Shown in pieces: positions 1 through 8,551 of a stretch of 17,634 bases of DNA. This DNA is from Eubacteriales Family XIII. Incertae Sedis bacterium (GTDB taxonomy: Bacteria; Bacillota_A; Clostridia; Peptostreptococcales; Anaerovoracaceae). The stretch's first letter is position 1, and each line of letters starts with the position of its first letter. The notes beneath the pieces are model-generated. The model did not search any database, was not told where the DNA came from, and was given only the letters and a program-made list of their open reading frames with translations. The DNA is taken from the NCBI GenBank assembly GCA_031278145.1, contig JAITLA010000168.1, positions 1 through 17,634 of the forward strand, given 5' to 3'. The position numbers and the translations under genes are program-made.

Positions 1-115
1 ATTGGGCAGGTTTGGCACTGTGGCCCGTGCCGGTAAATCGCACAATTCCAACATTGTATGTGTTACACAAATGAACCGTCCCCATGTGTTCTGCGCCCAA
101 TGCCGACTTTTTCAG
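1..115. repeat. REP-like / inverted-repeat element at the left edge
   Basis: No gene is seen here. ATTGGGC at 1-7 is the inverted complement of GCCCAAT at 95-101, so the stretch is bounded by a 7-bp inverted repeat. Inside it, ACACA (65-69) pairs with TGTGT (85-89) around a core whose minus strand reads TGGGGACGGTTCATT. From memory, GGGGACGGTTC-type cores recur in short palindromic repeats of many Clostridia, often near IS200-like (RAYT) transposases. No transposase is present here, so the assignment is an inference; the element may continue beyond base 1. Confidence 0.35.
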
Positions 116-160
116 TGACCTGCCCTCGCGCGGGGCCCGGCCGGGCGCGCGCCCGGTCAC
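115..160 (-). terminator. GC-rich hairpin at the end of the acs operon, possible terminator
   Basis: Just past the stop codon of the last operon gene lies a perfect 16-nt palindrome (141-156, CCGGGCGCGCGCCCGG). Next to it is a 12-nt palindrome (135-146), and both are enclosed by GTGACC/GGTCAC arms (115-120 and 155-160). The arms include the stop codon. There is no U-tract, so this is at best a non-canonical terminator or an mRNA 3'-end stabiliser. Confidence 0.35.
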
Positions 161-1407
161 GAGATGGAGCGCCCTCGCATCGCGGCGATCAGATTGTTCG
201 CAAAGCGCTTGCGGTACTGCGCGGGCGAAAGACCCTCCTGCTTCTTGAACACCTTGCTGAAATAGCTCTGGTCCTCGAAGCCGACCATGCCGCAGATCGT
301 CAGCAGGTTGAGGGACTTGTCCGCCATCAGCTTCTTGCTCTCGTCTATCCGTATCTTGCTCAGGTAGTTGTTGATCGTGTATCCGGTTTCCTGCTTGAAG
401 ATCTTGCTCAGATAGGACGGGCTGATATAGGCGGCGTGCGCCATTTCCTCCAGGTTGATCTCGCGCCGGTAGTTGCTCTTCATGAAGGCGATGGCCCTGC
501 GGATGACGTCGGAATGGTTGTCGTTGTTGAAGATGTATTCCGAAAAGCGGGAGATCAGATCGTTCAGCCAATCCACGATGCTGTCAATCGTTTCGAGATT
601 GTCTATCTCGGACAGCGCGGCGCTGTTGCGTCCGAAGATGTAATCCATGTCCACGCCCGGCCTTTTCGCGGCGGTTTGCAGCAGCAGCACGGTGAATTGG
701 AGCACCCTGCCGCGCACCAATTCCAGATTCTTTCCGCTGTGGAACAGGATGTGCCCGATGATGCTGTTCAAGAGCGCGCGCGCGGGATACTCGTCGTGCT
801 GCGCCAGCGCCTTGATCAGCTTCCGCTCCTGCTTGGTCTGATAGTCGTCGTCGCGATCCTTCGTGCCGACGACGGAGCGCATGTATTCCTGTAGGCGGAG
901 GGATGCGTCCGCGTCCGCGGCCGACGGGGAATCGCCGTCGCTCAGATGCAGCGCGTTGACGAAAAGCTGTTCCGAGAGGGCCGTCGCCGTGCGCACGTTC
1001 ACGACCGGGACGCGGGACAGGATTTTCAGCAGCTTTTTTCTGTCGAAGTCGGCGACCCTCTTGGCAACGTCGAATTCGATGTAATCATCGTATTCGCTCA
1101 TGAGGACGGGGCCCCCGAGGATGAAAACGTCGGGCCTGCCGCTTCGAATGAGCGGTGAAACGAAGAACACGAAGCCGCGCGGGCAGTAGAAGATGAAGCG
1201 CCCCCCGAAGCGCTTTGCCCGGTAGCTGTTGTAGACGACGGACACGCGGCACAGCTCCGCGTTGTCAAACAGCTCGGACATATAGGACAGGGCGGGCTTG
1301 CACTTTTCATAGGCGGCTGTGGTATGGCAAAGCTCCCCGTTGACGTTCATCACGGAAACACCCACACCGGTGATTGCGGAAAAATCCTCGAGCGTGTTGA
1401 ACCTCAT
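157..1407 (-). CDS. AraC-family transcriptional regulator with N-terminal PocR sensory domain
   Basis: A 416-residue cytoplasmic regulator. Residues about 2-150 look like the PocR ligand-sensing domain: cysteines at 27, 36, 53 and 75, with the typical GGRFIFYCPRGF stretch around residue 75. A linker of about 150 residues follows. Residues about 300-403 are a two-helix-turn-helix AraC DNA-binding domain (YISPSYLSKIFKQETG and VGFEDQSYFSKVFKK). PocR domains in other proteins sense small organic ligands such as 1,2-propanediol; the ligand here cannot be read from sequence. It is the last gene of the acs gene set, 77 nt after the MtgA-like gene, so it is probably co-transcribed and may control the operon promoter near 13.95 kb. 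Its GGAGG Shine-Dalgarno lies about 12 nt before the ATG, slightly far. The domain call is firm; the target is inferred. Confidence 0.9.
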   Translation of the reverse strand: MRFNTLEDFSAITGVGVSVMNVNGELCHTTAAYEKCKPALSYMSELFDNAELCRVSVVYNSYRAKRFGGRFIFYCPRGFVFFVSPLIRSGRPDVFILGGPVLMSEYDDYIEFDVAKRVADFDRKKLLKILSRVPVVNVRTATALSEQLFVNALHLSDGDSPSAADADASLRLQEYMRSVVGTKDRDDDYQTKQERKLIKALAQHDEYPARALLNSIIGHILFHSGKNLELVRGRVLQFTVLLLQTAAKRPGVDMDYIFGRNSAALSEIDNLETIDSIVDWLNDLISRFSEYIFNNDNHSDVIRRAIAFMKSNYRREINLEEMAHAAYISPSYLSKIFKQETGYTINNYLSKIRIDESKKLMADKSLNLLTICGMVGFEDQSYFSKVFKKQEGLSPAQYRKRFANNLIAAMRGRSIS

Positions 1408-1484
1408 AAGCCCCCATCACCTCCGGAATCGCAAACCCGCAACAAAACCTCTGTTCAAAAATGCAACCAAAAAACGCCACCGGG

Positions 1485-2294
1485 TTACTGCTTGGGCGGC
1501 GGCCCTATGATCCCCTCCCTGTACGCGTCCAGGAATTCCGCGCAATACTCATCGATGCCGAGCAGCATCTCCGCCGCGTAGAGTGCGGTGCGTGTGTCGA
1601 GGGAGGTCGGATCCATGATCGCGCTGTCCATGCCCGCTCCCATGGCGAGTACGAGGAAGGTCCGGTTGATGCTCGTCCTGATCGGCATGCCGAAGGAGAT
1701 GTTGCTGAGGCCGGACGTGATGTGGATGCCCGGGAAGGCGTTCAAGATGTTGCGCGTCACCTCTATGAAGCTCGTCACGGCTTGCGGGACGGTCGCGATG
1801 CTGTTCACGAGCGGATCCATGAAGATCCGTTCGAGGGCGATCCCGTGTTTTTGCGCCATTTCCGCGATGGTTTGCGCAATCTTGAATTTGACGTCCGGCG
1901 CCGTGGGAATGCCGTTGTTGTCGCAGGTGAGGGTGATGCAGTTCCACTCGGTGCCCGCGATGGCCGGGAATACGATCTCGCATTTGCCGCCCTCGTCGGA
2001 GGCGGAATTGATGAGGCCGGGCTTCTTCGCGTGGGGCAGGACGTCCACGATGGCCTTCGGGTCGGAACTGTCGATGCTGAGCGGGGTGTCCACGGCGTCC
2101 TGGACGATGTCCATGAGCCATCTCAGGGTATCCCGCTCGACGTTCGGGCTCGTGCTGGCGCAGATGTCGATGTAGGTCGCGCCGTATTGCGCTTGGCGGA
2201 CGGCGAGGTCCCGGATGAAGGCCTCGTCGCGCGCTTCAATCGCCTTGGCCACGCTCGGGACGGAACCGTTGATCTTTTCACCGATGATAATCAT
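1485..2294 (-). CDS. Methyltetrahydrofolate:corrinoid methyltransferase, MtgA-like paralogue
   Basis: A 269-residue TIM-barrel protein of the pterin-binding (dihydropteroate synthase-like) family. It starts MIIIGEKING, as methyl-H4folate methyltransferases do. The residues that bind the pterin in the Moorella enzyme are all present: Asp75 (SIDSS), Asn96 (INSAS), Asp160 (MDP) and Asn198 (GLSNIS). The C-terminus (NRTFLVLAMGAGMDSAIMDP) resembles MtgA/OdmD-type enzymes, which exchange methyl groups between H4folate and the corrinoid protein of demethylase systems, more than classical AcsE. It follows the canonical acsE by 56 nt; AGGAG lies about 11 nt before the start. No corrinoid protein or MtgB/MttB-like demethylase is in the window, so its corrinoid partner may be encoded elsewhere or may be AcsCD itself. 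Family certain, sub-type probable. Confidence 0.88.
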   Translation of the reverse strand: MIIIGEKINGSVPSVAKAIEARDEAFIRDLAVRQAQYGATYIDICASTSPNVERDTLRWLMDIVQDAVDTPLSIDSSDPKAIVDVLPHAKKPGLINSASDEGGKCEIVFPAIAGTEWNCITLTCDNNGIPTAPDVKFKIAQTIAEMAQKHGIALERIFMDPLVNSIATVPQAVTSFIEVTRNILNAFPGIHITSGLSNISFGMPIRTSINRTFLVLAMGAGMDSAIMDPTSLDTRTALYAAEMLLGIDEYCAEFLDAYREGIIGPPPKQ

Positions 2295-2350
2295 ATGCTT
2301 TCATACTCCTTCATTATAATCCCGGGGATACGGCTTGTCAATGTCATGCC

Positions 2351-3136
2351 TCAAAGCTCCAGATAGGAATCGGCGTAGAGCGTCCGGTTCAGGATGATGT
2401 CGGCGGACTTGATCGTTTCCATGAGCCTTTGGTCGCAAGGGTTCACGATGGCCGATTTCAGGCCGCACTGCATCGCCATGGCGAGCATGACGGAGTCCAT
2501 GATGGGCCGCACATCCCTCGGCATGCCGTTGGATACGTTGGAGAGGCCGCCCGTGGAGTTCAGGCCCATGTCCGTGAGCTGCCGTATGAAGTCGAGCATC
2601 TCCGCCTGCTTCTCCTGCATGCCCTTGATCACGAGGAAGAGGGGATCGAACCACAGATCCTCCGCCTCCATGCCGCGCGCGAGGCCGTATTCGAGCATTT
2701 CCTGACAGTATTCCAGACGCTCGTCGTTGTCGGCCGGAACGCCGGACTTCGAGCAGAGGGCGATGCATATGGCGTCGTTCTCCGCGGCGAGATCGATGTT
2801 TGAAATCCGGTCGCCGGCGTCCGCGGAGTTGATGATGGGCTTGCCCTTGTCGCGCTTGTACACGGATATGCCGGCCGCGATGGCCTTCTTGTTCGCCGTG
2901 TCGAGGGAGAGCGGCACGTTGTCGAAATGCTCCTGCAACAGCGTCACGGCCCATTTCATCAGATCCTCGCCCGTTTTTTCGGCCGGGCCGATGTTCACGT
3001 CCAGATAGACGGCGCCCGCGTCGAGCTGCTCTTTTGCGCGTTTGAGGATGGGGTCCGGGTCCTTCGCCTCCATGGCCGCGCGGATGGACGGCGATATGCA
3101 GTGAATGCGTTCGCCGATGGTGATGAATTTGCCCAT
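2351..3136 (-). CDS. acsE: Methyltetrahydrofolate:corrinoid iron-sulfur protein methyltransferase
   Basis: A 261-residue protein, the same length class as Moorella AcsE (about 262). It transfers the N5-methyl group of methyl-H4folate to Co(I) of the AcsCD corrinoid iron-sulfur protein, linking the folate branch to acetyl-CoA synthase. Pterin-site residues are visible: Asp79 (LSLDT), Asn103 (IINSA), Asp164 (FDP) and Asn200 (GLSNVS). The C-terminal stretch SADIILNRTLYADSYLEL matches the end of classical AcsE closely, so this copy rather than the downstream paralogue is assigned as acsE. It lies 80 nt after acsC with a GAAAGGAGAAACAC ribosome site before the ATG. The acsC-acsE spacer contains a GC-rich hairpin (GGGTC...GACCC arms around GCCGTGCGGC). 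Confidence 0.93.
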   Translation of the reverse strand: MGKFITIGERIHCISPSIRAAMEAKDPDPILKRAKEQLDAGAVYLDVNIGPAEKTGEDLMKWAVTLLQEHFDNVPLSLDTANKKAIAAGISVYKRDKGKPIINSADAGDRISNIDLAAENDAICIALCSKSGVPADNDERLEYCQEMLEYGLARGMEAEDLWFDPLFLVIKGMQEKQAEMLDFIRQLTDMGLNSTGGLSNVSNGMPRDVRPIMDSVMLAMAMQCGLKSAIVNPCDQRLMETIKSADIILNRTLYADSYLEL

Positions 3137-3216
3137 GTGTTTCTCCTTTCGTTACCGTTCGCCGGTGGGTGAGGGGTCACGGGCCGCACGGCGGGGCGCG
3201 ACCCTTTTTCTCCCGT

Positions 3217-4548
3217 TCACCCGGCCAGCTCCTTCAGGAAGCCAACGATGCCAAGCGCCTCGTTCGGCGCCACGATGATCCGCCAGTCCGGCAGACTTTC
3301 CTCTATCTCCCCCTTGAGCACCGCGACCTTGCCGGGGATGATCAGGGTCCGGTTCTTTATCCGGCTGTCCACGTCCGCCTCCTTGAAGAAGCGCGCGAGG
3401 GAGCTCGCCGACAGCTTGCCGGCGGCCCAAGCCGTCAGCACGGAATAGCCGCCCGCGTCGGATATGAGCAGGTTGACGGGTACGCCGGAGCGCTCGATCT
3501 CGCCCGAAACGATGAAATAGGTGAGCGCGAAATCCACCGTCGTGGCGCAGAGCGCGTTCTCGTCGGCGCCGTTGATGGGATAGACGCCCGGCTCCACGCG
3601 CATCGGCTTCTGCGGGTCCGTGTAGATGTTCTGCCGCAGGCCGTAGAGCGGAAGCGCCTGCGCGTAGTCCATCCGCTCCAGCACGATGACGGAGGCGTAC
3701 TTCAGCGTGAAGAGCGACGCGAGGGCCGTCTGCAGGTTCATGTCGCCCGGCGCCAGCTTCGCCGCGTTCACGAGGGTCGGGTAGCCGAATACGCGGTCGC
3801 CGTCCTTGAGGGCCGCGCGGCGTATCTGCACGGCGTTTGCGAAGGCATCCTTGATCGAGGCGCCGCCGACGTCGAGGACGAGGTTTTTGTTGCCGAGCTT
3901 TTCAAGCTCGCCTATGAGATCGTACAGCGCGTCGAGCCCCTTGGCGGAGAGGCCGAGGACGGCGTCGAATTCCGTCGCCAGCGCGTTCATGTCCGCGTAG
4001 TTGGATTCGTTCGCGCCGTTGAGCAGCGGCTTCTTGCCGCTCGTGAGCGCCAGCGCCTCGCGCGCGACGGCGGGGTCGTCCACCTCGAGGATCGGCGTGC
4101 GGTCCGTCGCCGCGGCCTTCTTCACGGCCTCCAGAAAGGCGGTCCGGTCGCCCCGGTACGCCACGTTGATCAGCTCGACGCACATGTGCTCGCCTATGCG
4201 CTCGTAGTCGATGCGCAAAAGCGCCGCAAGCGCCGCGTCCGCGTCCTCGGGCGGCACGTTCACGGCGTAGAGATTCTGCGAAACAAAGGTCTTGTCGTGC
4301 CGGAACAGGACGGTTTCGCCGCCGAGCGTGTGGGCGGCTTCCCCCGCGCCGAGAACGATGCTCTTCATGGGGGGCGCCGTGGCCTCGCCGAGGGCGTCAA
4401 GGGCATCGGCCGACATGTGCGGGCATTTGTCTATCGTGATCGCGCCCTGCGCGACCTTCATGGCAAAGGCCATGCAGGTCGGGATGCCGCATTCCTTGCA
4501 GTTCGTCTTCGGCGTCAGTTTGAAGATGTCAAGTCCCTTGAGGGCCAT
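3217..4548 (-). CDS. acsC: Corrinoid iron-sulfur protein, large subunit
   Basis: A 443-residue protein from the ATG at 4548, which is preceded by AAAAGGAGGAGAGT. The open frame runs further upstream to 4749, but that part overlaps the end of acsD and is not needed: the N-terminus MALKGLDIFKLTPKTNCKEC is the normal family start. A [4Fe-4S] cluster motif is formed by Cys17, Cys20, Cys25 and Cys42. A TIM barrel and a C-terminal cobalamin-binding region follow in this family. With AcsD it carries the methyl group on cobalt from AcsE to the A-cluster of AcsB; the cluster serves reductive reactivation of Co(II). The gap to acsD is 14 nt, suggesting coupled expression of the two subunits at equal level. 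Confidence 0.95.
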   Translation of the reverse strand: MALKGLDIFKLTPKTNCKECGIPTCMAFAMKVAQGAITIDKCPHMSADALDALGEATAPPMKSIVLGAGEAAHTLGGETVLFRHDKTFVSQNLYAVNVPPEDADAALAALLRIDYERIGEHMCVELINVAYRGDRTAFLEAVKKAAATDRTPILEVDDPAVAREALALTSGKKPLLNGANESNYADMNALATEFDAVLGLSAKGLDALYDLIGELEKLGNKNLVLDVGGASIKDAFANAVQIRRAALKDGDRVFGYPTLVNAAKLAPGDMNLQTALASLFTLKYASVIVLERMDYAQALPLYGLRQNIYTDPQKPMRVEPGVYPINGADENALCATTVDFALTYFIVSGEIERSGVPVNLLISDAGGYSVLTAWAAGKLSASSLARFFKEADVDSRIKNRTLIIPGKVAVLKGEIEESLPDWRIIVAPNEALGIVGFLKELAG

Positions 4549-4562
4549 ACTCTCCTCCTTTT

Positions 4563-5504
4563 CTACATAAGCTCCGAGATGAGCTTCGCCACGGTTTTTA
4601 CCGACTCCGGATGCCGCAATATAACGGCATTGGCGCCGGCGGCCAGCGCCGCGGCCGCCGTCGAGATCTCCATCGCGACGCCGCGCCGCTCTGCGGGGCC
4701 CCATTCCGGGAAGTCCTCTTCGGACGCGAGGGATTCCTTCACCGACCACGCATCCGCGGCGACCGGGGTGATGACGGGCAGCTGCAGCATGGTGTCGTTC
4801 TGCGCCAGCGCGGCCCCCCGGACGCGCTCCATCGTGGAAGCGACGTACTCAAAGCCGTAGCCCGCCGCAGCCGAGCCGAGGTTCATCACGACGTTCTCAC
4901 CGTCCACCCCAAGCTGCGAGATAAGCACGTTGAGCTGCTTCGCCAGATTGATGTCGACCGACGATTCCGCGGCGATCTTCTGCCCGTAGGCCATGACCGC
5001 CGCGACGGCGATGCTCTTGTGATTCTCCTCCTTGGCCGACAGCAGGAGCACGTTTTGGCCCTGCAGCGCTTCCGCGATCTTCTCGAAGAGCTTCGCGTCC
5101 TTCTCGCTGTTCTTGCTGCCCTGGATGACGAGGGGGAGGCTTATGGCTTCGGCCGCCTCCCGGCACAGCGCGGCGCAGTCCTCCGGGGACCTGTCCGCAC
5201 CGTTTGGATCGGCGCTGTCGAGCACGAGGCTCACAAAGTCGGCGCCGGGCATTTCACAGGCCCGCTTCGCCGCCTCGACCGGGCCCGAGGCGCCGGCGTA
5301 GAAGGCGGCGATGCCGGGGACGCTCGAATCGGGCCCGAGATCGGAGATCTCGACGCCCACGCGGGGCGGGTGCGCGATGGGGGCGTCGAAGCCGTACAGG
5401 GGAAGCACGTTTTCGCCGCCCAGCGTGACGGCCTTGTCGCCGGTCCCGATGGTCACCTCCTTGACGGAAGCGGAAAATGCTTGCGGGCTGCGTTTGAATG
5501 GCAT
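4563..5504 (-). CDS. acsD: Corrinoid iron-sulfur protein, small subunit
   Basis: A 313-residue protein from the ATG at 5504, preceded by AAAAGGAGGAACAG. The frame stays open to 6098 inside acsB, but the family start MPFKRSPQAF and the ribosome site fix the shorter form. It is a TIM-barrel subunit without its own iron-sulfur cluster that pairs with AcsC to hold the corrinoid. The sequence includes the family-typical TLGGENVLPLYGFD near the N-terminus and a Gly/Ala-rich region around VVMNLGSAAAGYGFEYVAST. A 92-nt spacer to acsB on the upstream side holds a TTGCG/CGCAA hairpin with a 6-nt loop. Order acsB-acsD-acsC-acsE places the methyl-carrier genes directly after the synthase. Confidence 0.94.
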   Translation of the reverse strand: MPFKRSPQAFSASVKEVTIGTGDKAVTLGGENVLPLYGFDAPIAHPPRVGVEISDLGPDSSVPGIAAFYAGASGPVEAAKRACEMPGADFVSLVLDSADPNGADRSPEDCAALCREAAEAISLPLVIQGSKNSEKDAKLFEKIAEALQGQNVLLLSAKEENHKSIAVAAVMAYGQKIAAESSVDINLAKQLNVLISQLGVDGENVVMNLGSAAAGYGFEYVASTMERVRGAALAQNDTMLQLPVITPVAADAWSVKESLASEEDFPEWGPAERRGVAMEISTAAAALAAGANAVILRHPESVKTVAKLISELM

Positions 5505-5596
5505 CTGTTCCTCCTTTTGATATGGCGGTGCGGAATGCGTTTGATTGAAGCCTTGCGTCACGGCGCAAAAGTCGGCGGCGGGCGCCGGCTCTTCCG

Positions 5597-7726
5597 TCAC
5601 ATGAGCGGCTCCATGCTCAGGACGGGATGTTCGCGCTCGCTCAGAAACTCGACCAAGCTTTCGACGTCCTCCGTGATCGTTTCGTCCGCGATCATGGAAA
5701 CGAAATCCTCCACGCCGTAGAGATCGCTTGCCGTCTTGTTGAGCTTGGACGCGACCAATTCCTTCAGGACCTTGGGCATCCACACGATGCGCGCGGGTCC
5801 GCCCTCGGCCTTCATGAACTTCCTGGAAGAGATGAACTGCTTGCCGTGGCCCATGAAGCCCGGCGTCTGCACGCCGCCGCCGGTCATGGACGCCATCTCC
5901 GAGAAGGTCATGCCGAGCGGGGTCATACCCGTGTGTTCGCGGTTGACGATGACGACGCCGTTCGACATGGGCTCTATGCCGCAGATGCACTCGAAGCAGC
6001 CGCAGCTCGTCATGGGGTCCACCATGATGGAATACAGCGTGACCTGTTCGAGCGCGCCGTGGGAGGCCCGGTTGACCGATTCGTTCACATCCTCCCATAT
6101 GCCGATGTTCTCGTCCACCGTGCGCAGCTTCGTGACCACCTGGCAGGGGCCGTTGGGATTGAGCTCGTTCGTCGCCTTGGCGTCCAGCCAGGACACGGCG
6201 CCGCAGAGGCCGAGGCGCTCCGGCGTGACGATGCAGACGTGCGCGGGCGAAAAGGACTGGCAGAGTATGCAGTTGTAGAACACCTCGACGCTTTCATCCG
6301 TGAGGGACAAAAGACGGGCGTCGCGGGCGTCGTAGGCCTTTGTGGCCTCGGCGCGCAGCGCCTTGAGCCGCTCGGGAACGGTGTATATCTTGACCTGGCA
6401 TTTGTCGACCACGCTCTCGTATTCGCTCTTGATCTTCGCGTACAGCACCTCGCCGAAATGCCTTATCCGGAAGCCGGCGTCGTAGGCGGCCTTGCTGACG
6501 CGCAGGCGAACGACATCGCGTTGCCCCGTGTGCATGACGCCCTCGACGCAGTTCAGGAAGTTGTGGAATTGGCGCTCGAATACGGATTCGAAATCGGACT
6601 GCATGTTCTTGCCCGCGATCTCCACGACGATGGCCATGCCCATCTTGCCGCCGACCTCGACGGAATCCATGTCGTCGCCTATGAGCTCGATGGAATGGTC
6701 CTCGATCTCGTGGGCGTCCAGCGTGCGCACCCATTCGAAGCAGTCCACGCGCGAGCCGTCGAAATCGACGCGCGTGTCGCTCTTGCGGACGATCTCGCCC
6801 TCGAAGGCGGCGGAAAAGGCCACGGGGATATCGATGTGCGTCACCTTGATCTTTATATCGCGGGCTTCGAGCGAGGTTTCGATGAATTGCGTCGTGTCGC
6901 GCTGTATGATCAGGCTCTTGGGCACGGGCCACATGTCCGCTTCGTCGTCCGTGATGACGGGAAAGCCCATCGCGACGGCGCCGCCGCCGCAGCCGACAAC
7001 GATGTCGGCGACGGGCTTGAAGGCGTTGACGAAGGCGCGTATGCGGTGGAAGGTGTAGTGATCGAACTCCGCGTGATCGCCCGGCTGCACCGCGCCGAAG
7101 ATCATCGCCGCGCGGTTTACGAAGGAGATGATGTGCGCCACGGCCCAAATATCGGGCCCCACGGGGACCACCCGCACGGGGAAGCCCATGCCGAGCTTCA
7201 TGCGCTTCGCCTGGTCTATGATACCGCCTATGAGAAACACGAATACGGCGCGGGACTGGTAGCCCTTGATAAGCTCCGCGGCTTCCTCGTCGGAGGGCGC
7301 GGGCCCGATGATCACGACAAAGCCCGGGATATCGCCCGTGACAAGGGGTACGCCGAGCTCGCGCACCTCGGCGTCGGAGAGGTGGCCGTGGTATGCGTCG
7401 CCGTAGGGTTCTCCGCCGCGCGCGTACTTGCAGGCCTCTATCGTTTCGGCGGCCATGAACGCGCCGAAGCCGGATCGGAACGCGTCGCCGAGCCGCGGCT
7501 CGTGGCGCATCCACGCTTTGATCTCGGGGAGGCAGGCCTTCAGATCGCCCAGCGAGGTGACGCGCTTCGCGAGGTAGGCGTAGTGATTTGCGAGGAAATA
7601 CGCCGTGTTCGGCATATTCACGGGCGCCGATTCACCCAGTTCCGCAATGGCTTCCGCCAAGGTCTTTTCCGCCAAGGCGTACATCTCGTCCGCGCCGTCG
7701 AAGATTCTGTTGAAGAGCAGCTTCAT
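5597..7726 (-). CDS. acsB: Acetyl-CoA synthase (CODH/ACS alpha subunit)
   Basis: A 709-residue protein that condenses CO, the corrinoid-bound methyl group and CoA to acetyl-CoA at the nickel-nickel-[4Fe-4S] A-cluster. All A-cluster ligands are visible: Cys486, Cys489, Cys498 and Cys508, and the Cys575-Gly576-Cys577 motif that holds the distal nickel. Each is offset by exactly 20 from the Moorella numbering (506, 509, 518, 528, 595-597), so the protein is complete and only shorter at its N-terminal side. The N-terminal domain, which contacts CO dehydrogenase and forms the CO tunnel in Moorella, is present. AAAGGAATCG lies about 10 nt before the ATG. The 36-nt spacer to acsF carries a small CCGCG/CGCGG hairpin. 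Nickel loading probably depends on the adjacent CooC-type ATPase. Confidence 0.97.
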   Translation of the reverse strand: MKLLFNRIFDGADEMYALAEKTLAEAIAELGESAPVNMPNTAYFLANHYAYLAKRVTSLGDLKACLPEIKAWMRHEPRLGDAFRSGFGAFMAAETIEACKYARGGEPYGDAYHGHLSDAEVRELGVPLVTGDIPGFVVIIGPAPSDEEAAELIKGYQSRAVFVFLIGGIIDQAKRMKLGMGFPVRVVPVGPDIWAVAHIISFVNRAAMIFGAVQPGDHAEFDHYTFHRIRAFVNAFKPVADIVVGCGGGAVAMGFPVITDDEADMWPVPKSLIIQRDTTQFIETSLEARDIKIKVTHIDIPVAFSAAFEGEIVRKSDTRVDFDGSRVDCFEWVRTLDAHEIEDHSIELIGDDMDSVEVGGKMGMAIVVEIAGKNMQSDFESVFERQFHNFLNCVEGVMHTGQRDVVRLRVSKAAYDAGFRIRHFGEVLYAKIKSEYESVVDKCQVKIYTVPERLKALRAEATKAYDARDARLLSLTDESVEVFYNCILCQSFSPAHVCIVTPERLGLCGAVSWLDAKATNELNPNGPCQVVTKLRTVDENIGIWEDVNESVNRASHGALEQVTLYSIMVDPMTSCGCFECICGIEPMSNGVVIVNREHTGMTPLGMTFSEMASMTGGGVQTPGFMGHGKQFISSRKFMKAEGGPARIVWMPKVLKELVASKLNKTASDLYGVEDFVSMIADETITEDVESLVEFLSEREHPVLSMEPLM

Positions 7727-7762
7727 GCCTATCGATTCCTTTCTTCCGCCGCGTCCCGCGGT

Positions 7763-8551
7763 TCATCCGCCGGACGCCTCCGTCAAACCGTCTATCCTTT
7801 CCTTTATGCGCCGGATGTCCGCCACGGCGCCCTCGCTCGCGTCAAAGGGGGAAACGCCGTTCATGTCGGCGCGGATCAAGGCGTCGTCACGGCGTATGAC
7901 GCCCAGCAGCGCGTCCGCGGGCAGGCGTTTCTTCAGAAAAGCCTCGTCCTCGGGGCCGCGCAGCTTGTTGCCCACGACGCTCACCCGCCTCACGCCGAGG
8001 TCAAAGGCAAGCGCTTCGATCTTGTGAAAGGTCTGCAGGCTTCTCGTGCCCGGCTCCGTGACGACGATGAAGCGGTCCACCGTTGCCGCCGTGCCGCGCC
8101 CGAGGTGTTCAAGCCCGGCCTCCATGTCCAGGATCACCGCGTCGTCGCGCCCCGTCACGAGATGGGAGATGACGCGCTTGAGCATCACATGCTCGGGGCA
8201 TACGCAGCCCGCGCCGCCGGTTTCGACCGTGCCCATCACGAGCAGCTTCACGCCGTGTTTTTCACGGGAAAACCTGTCCGGTATATCGCTGACGCGCGGA
8301 TTGATCTTGAAGAAGCGGCCGAAGCCCTCACCGGCCGCGCCCGTGCGTTCGGCGATCAGATCGCGCATCTTGGAGATCGGCACGAGCGCGAGAAGCTCCG
8401 CCTCGTCGAAGCCGAGGGCGGGGCCGAGGTTGGCGTCCGGGTCCGCGTCGACGGCCAGCACCTGCCTGCCCTCCGCCGCGTAGAGCCGCGCGAGCACGGC
8501 GGCCAGCGTGGTCTTGCCGACGCCGCCCTTGCCGCTTATCGCGATCTTCAT
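7763..8551 (-). CDS. acsF: CooC/AcsF-type nickel-insertion ATPase
   Basis: A 262-residue MinD/ParA-type ATPase. It starts with a deviant Walker A (GKGGVGKTT, residues 7-15) and has VDADPDANLG after it. A Cys116-Val-Cys118 pair corresponds to the CxC motif that binds nickel between two CooC monomers. Such proteins hydrolyse ATP to deliver nickel to the CODH C-cluster or the ACS A-cluster. It sits between acsA and acsB, the usual place of acsF, and its ATG overlaps the acsA stop codon (ATGA), implying translational coupling. It is a distinct paralogue from the CooC-type protein upstream of acsA: the surrounding sequence of the CxC differs (GCVCPE versus RGCYCFVN). Which cofactor it serves is inferred only from position. 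Confidence 0.88.
   Translation of the reverse strand: MKIAISGKGGVGKTTLAAVLARLYAAEGRQVLAVDADPDANLGPALGFDEAELLALVPISKMRDLIAERTGAAGEGFGRFFKINPRVSDIPDRFSREKHGVKLLVMGTVETGGAGCVCPEHVMLKRVISHLVTGRDDAVILDMEAGLEHLGRGTAATVDRFIVVTEPGTRSLQTFHKIEALAFDLGVRRVSVVGNKLRGPEDEAFLKKRLPADALLGVIRRDDALIRADMNGVSPFDASEGAVADIRRIKERIDGLTEASGG

Noticed and set aside
4549..4749. N-terminal extension of acsC
   Set aside because: The extension overlaps acsD in another frame, while a strong ribosome site and the family-typical N-terminus are at 4548.
3169..4860. Plus-strand open frame of about 560 codons antisense to acsC
   Set aside because: Same GC-driven shadow effect; the minus strand encodes a complete AcsC.
5505..6098. 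N-terminal extension of acsD into acsB
   Set aside because: Overlaps the A-cluster coding part of acsB; the start at 5504 has AAAGGAGG and the family N-terminus.
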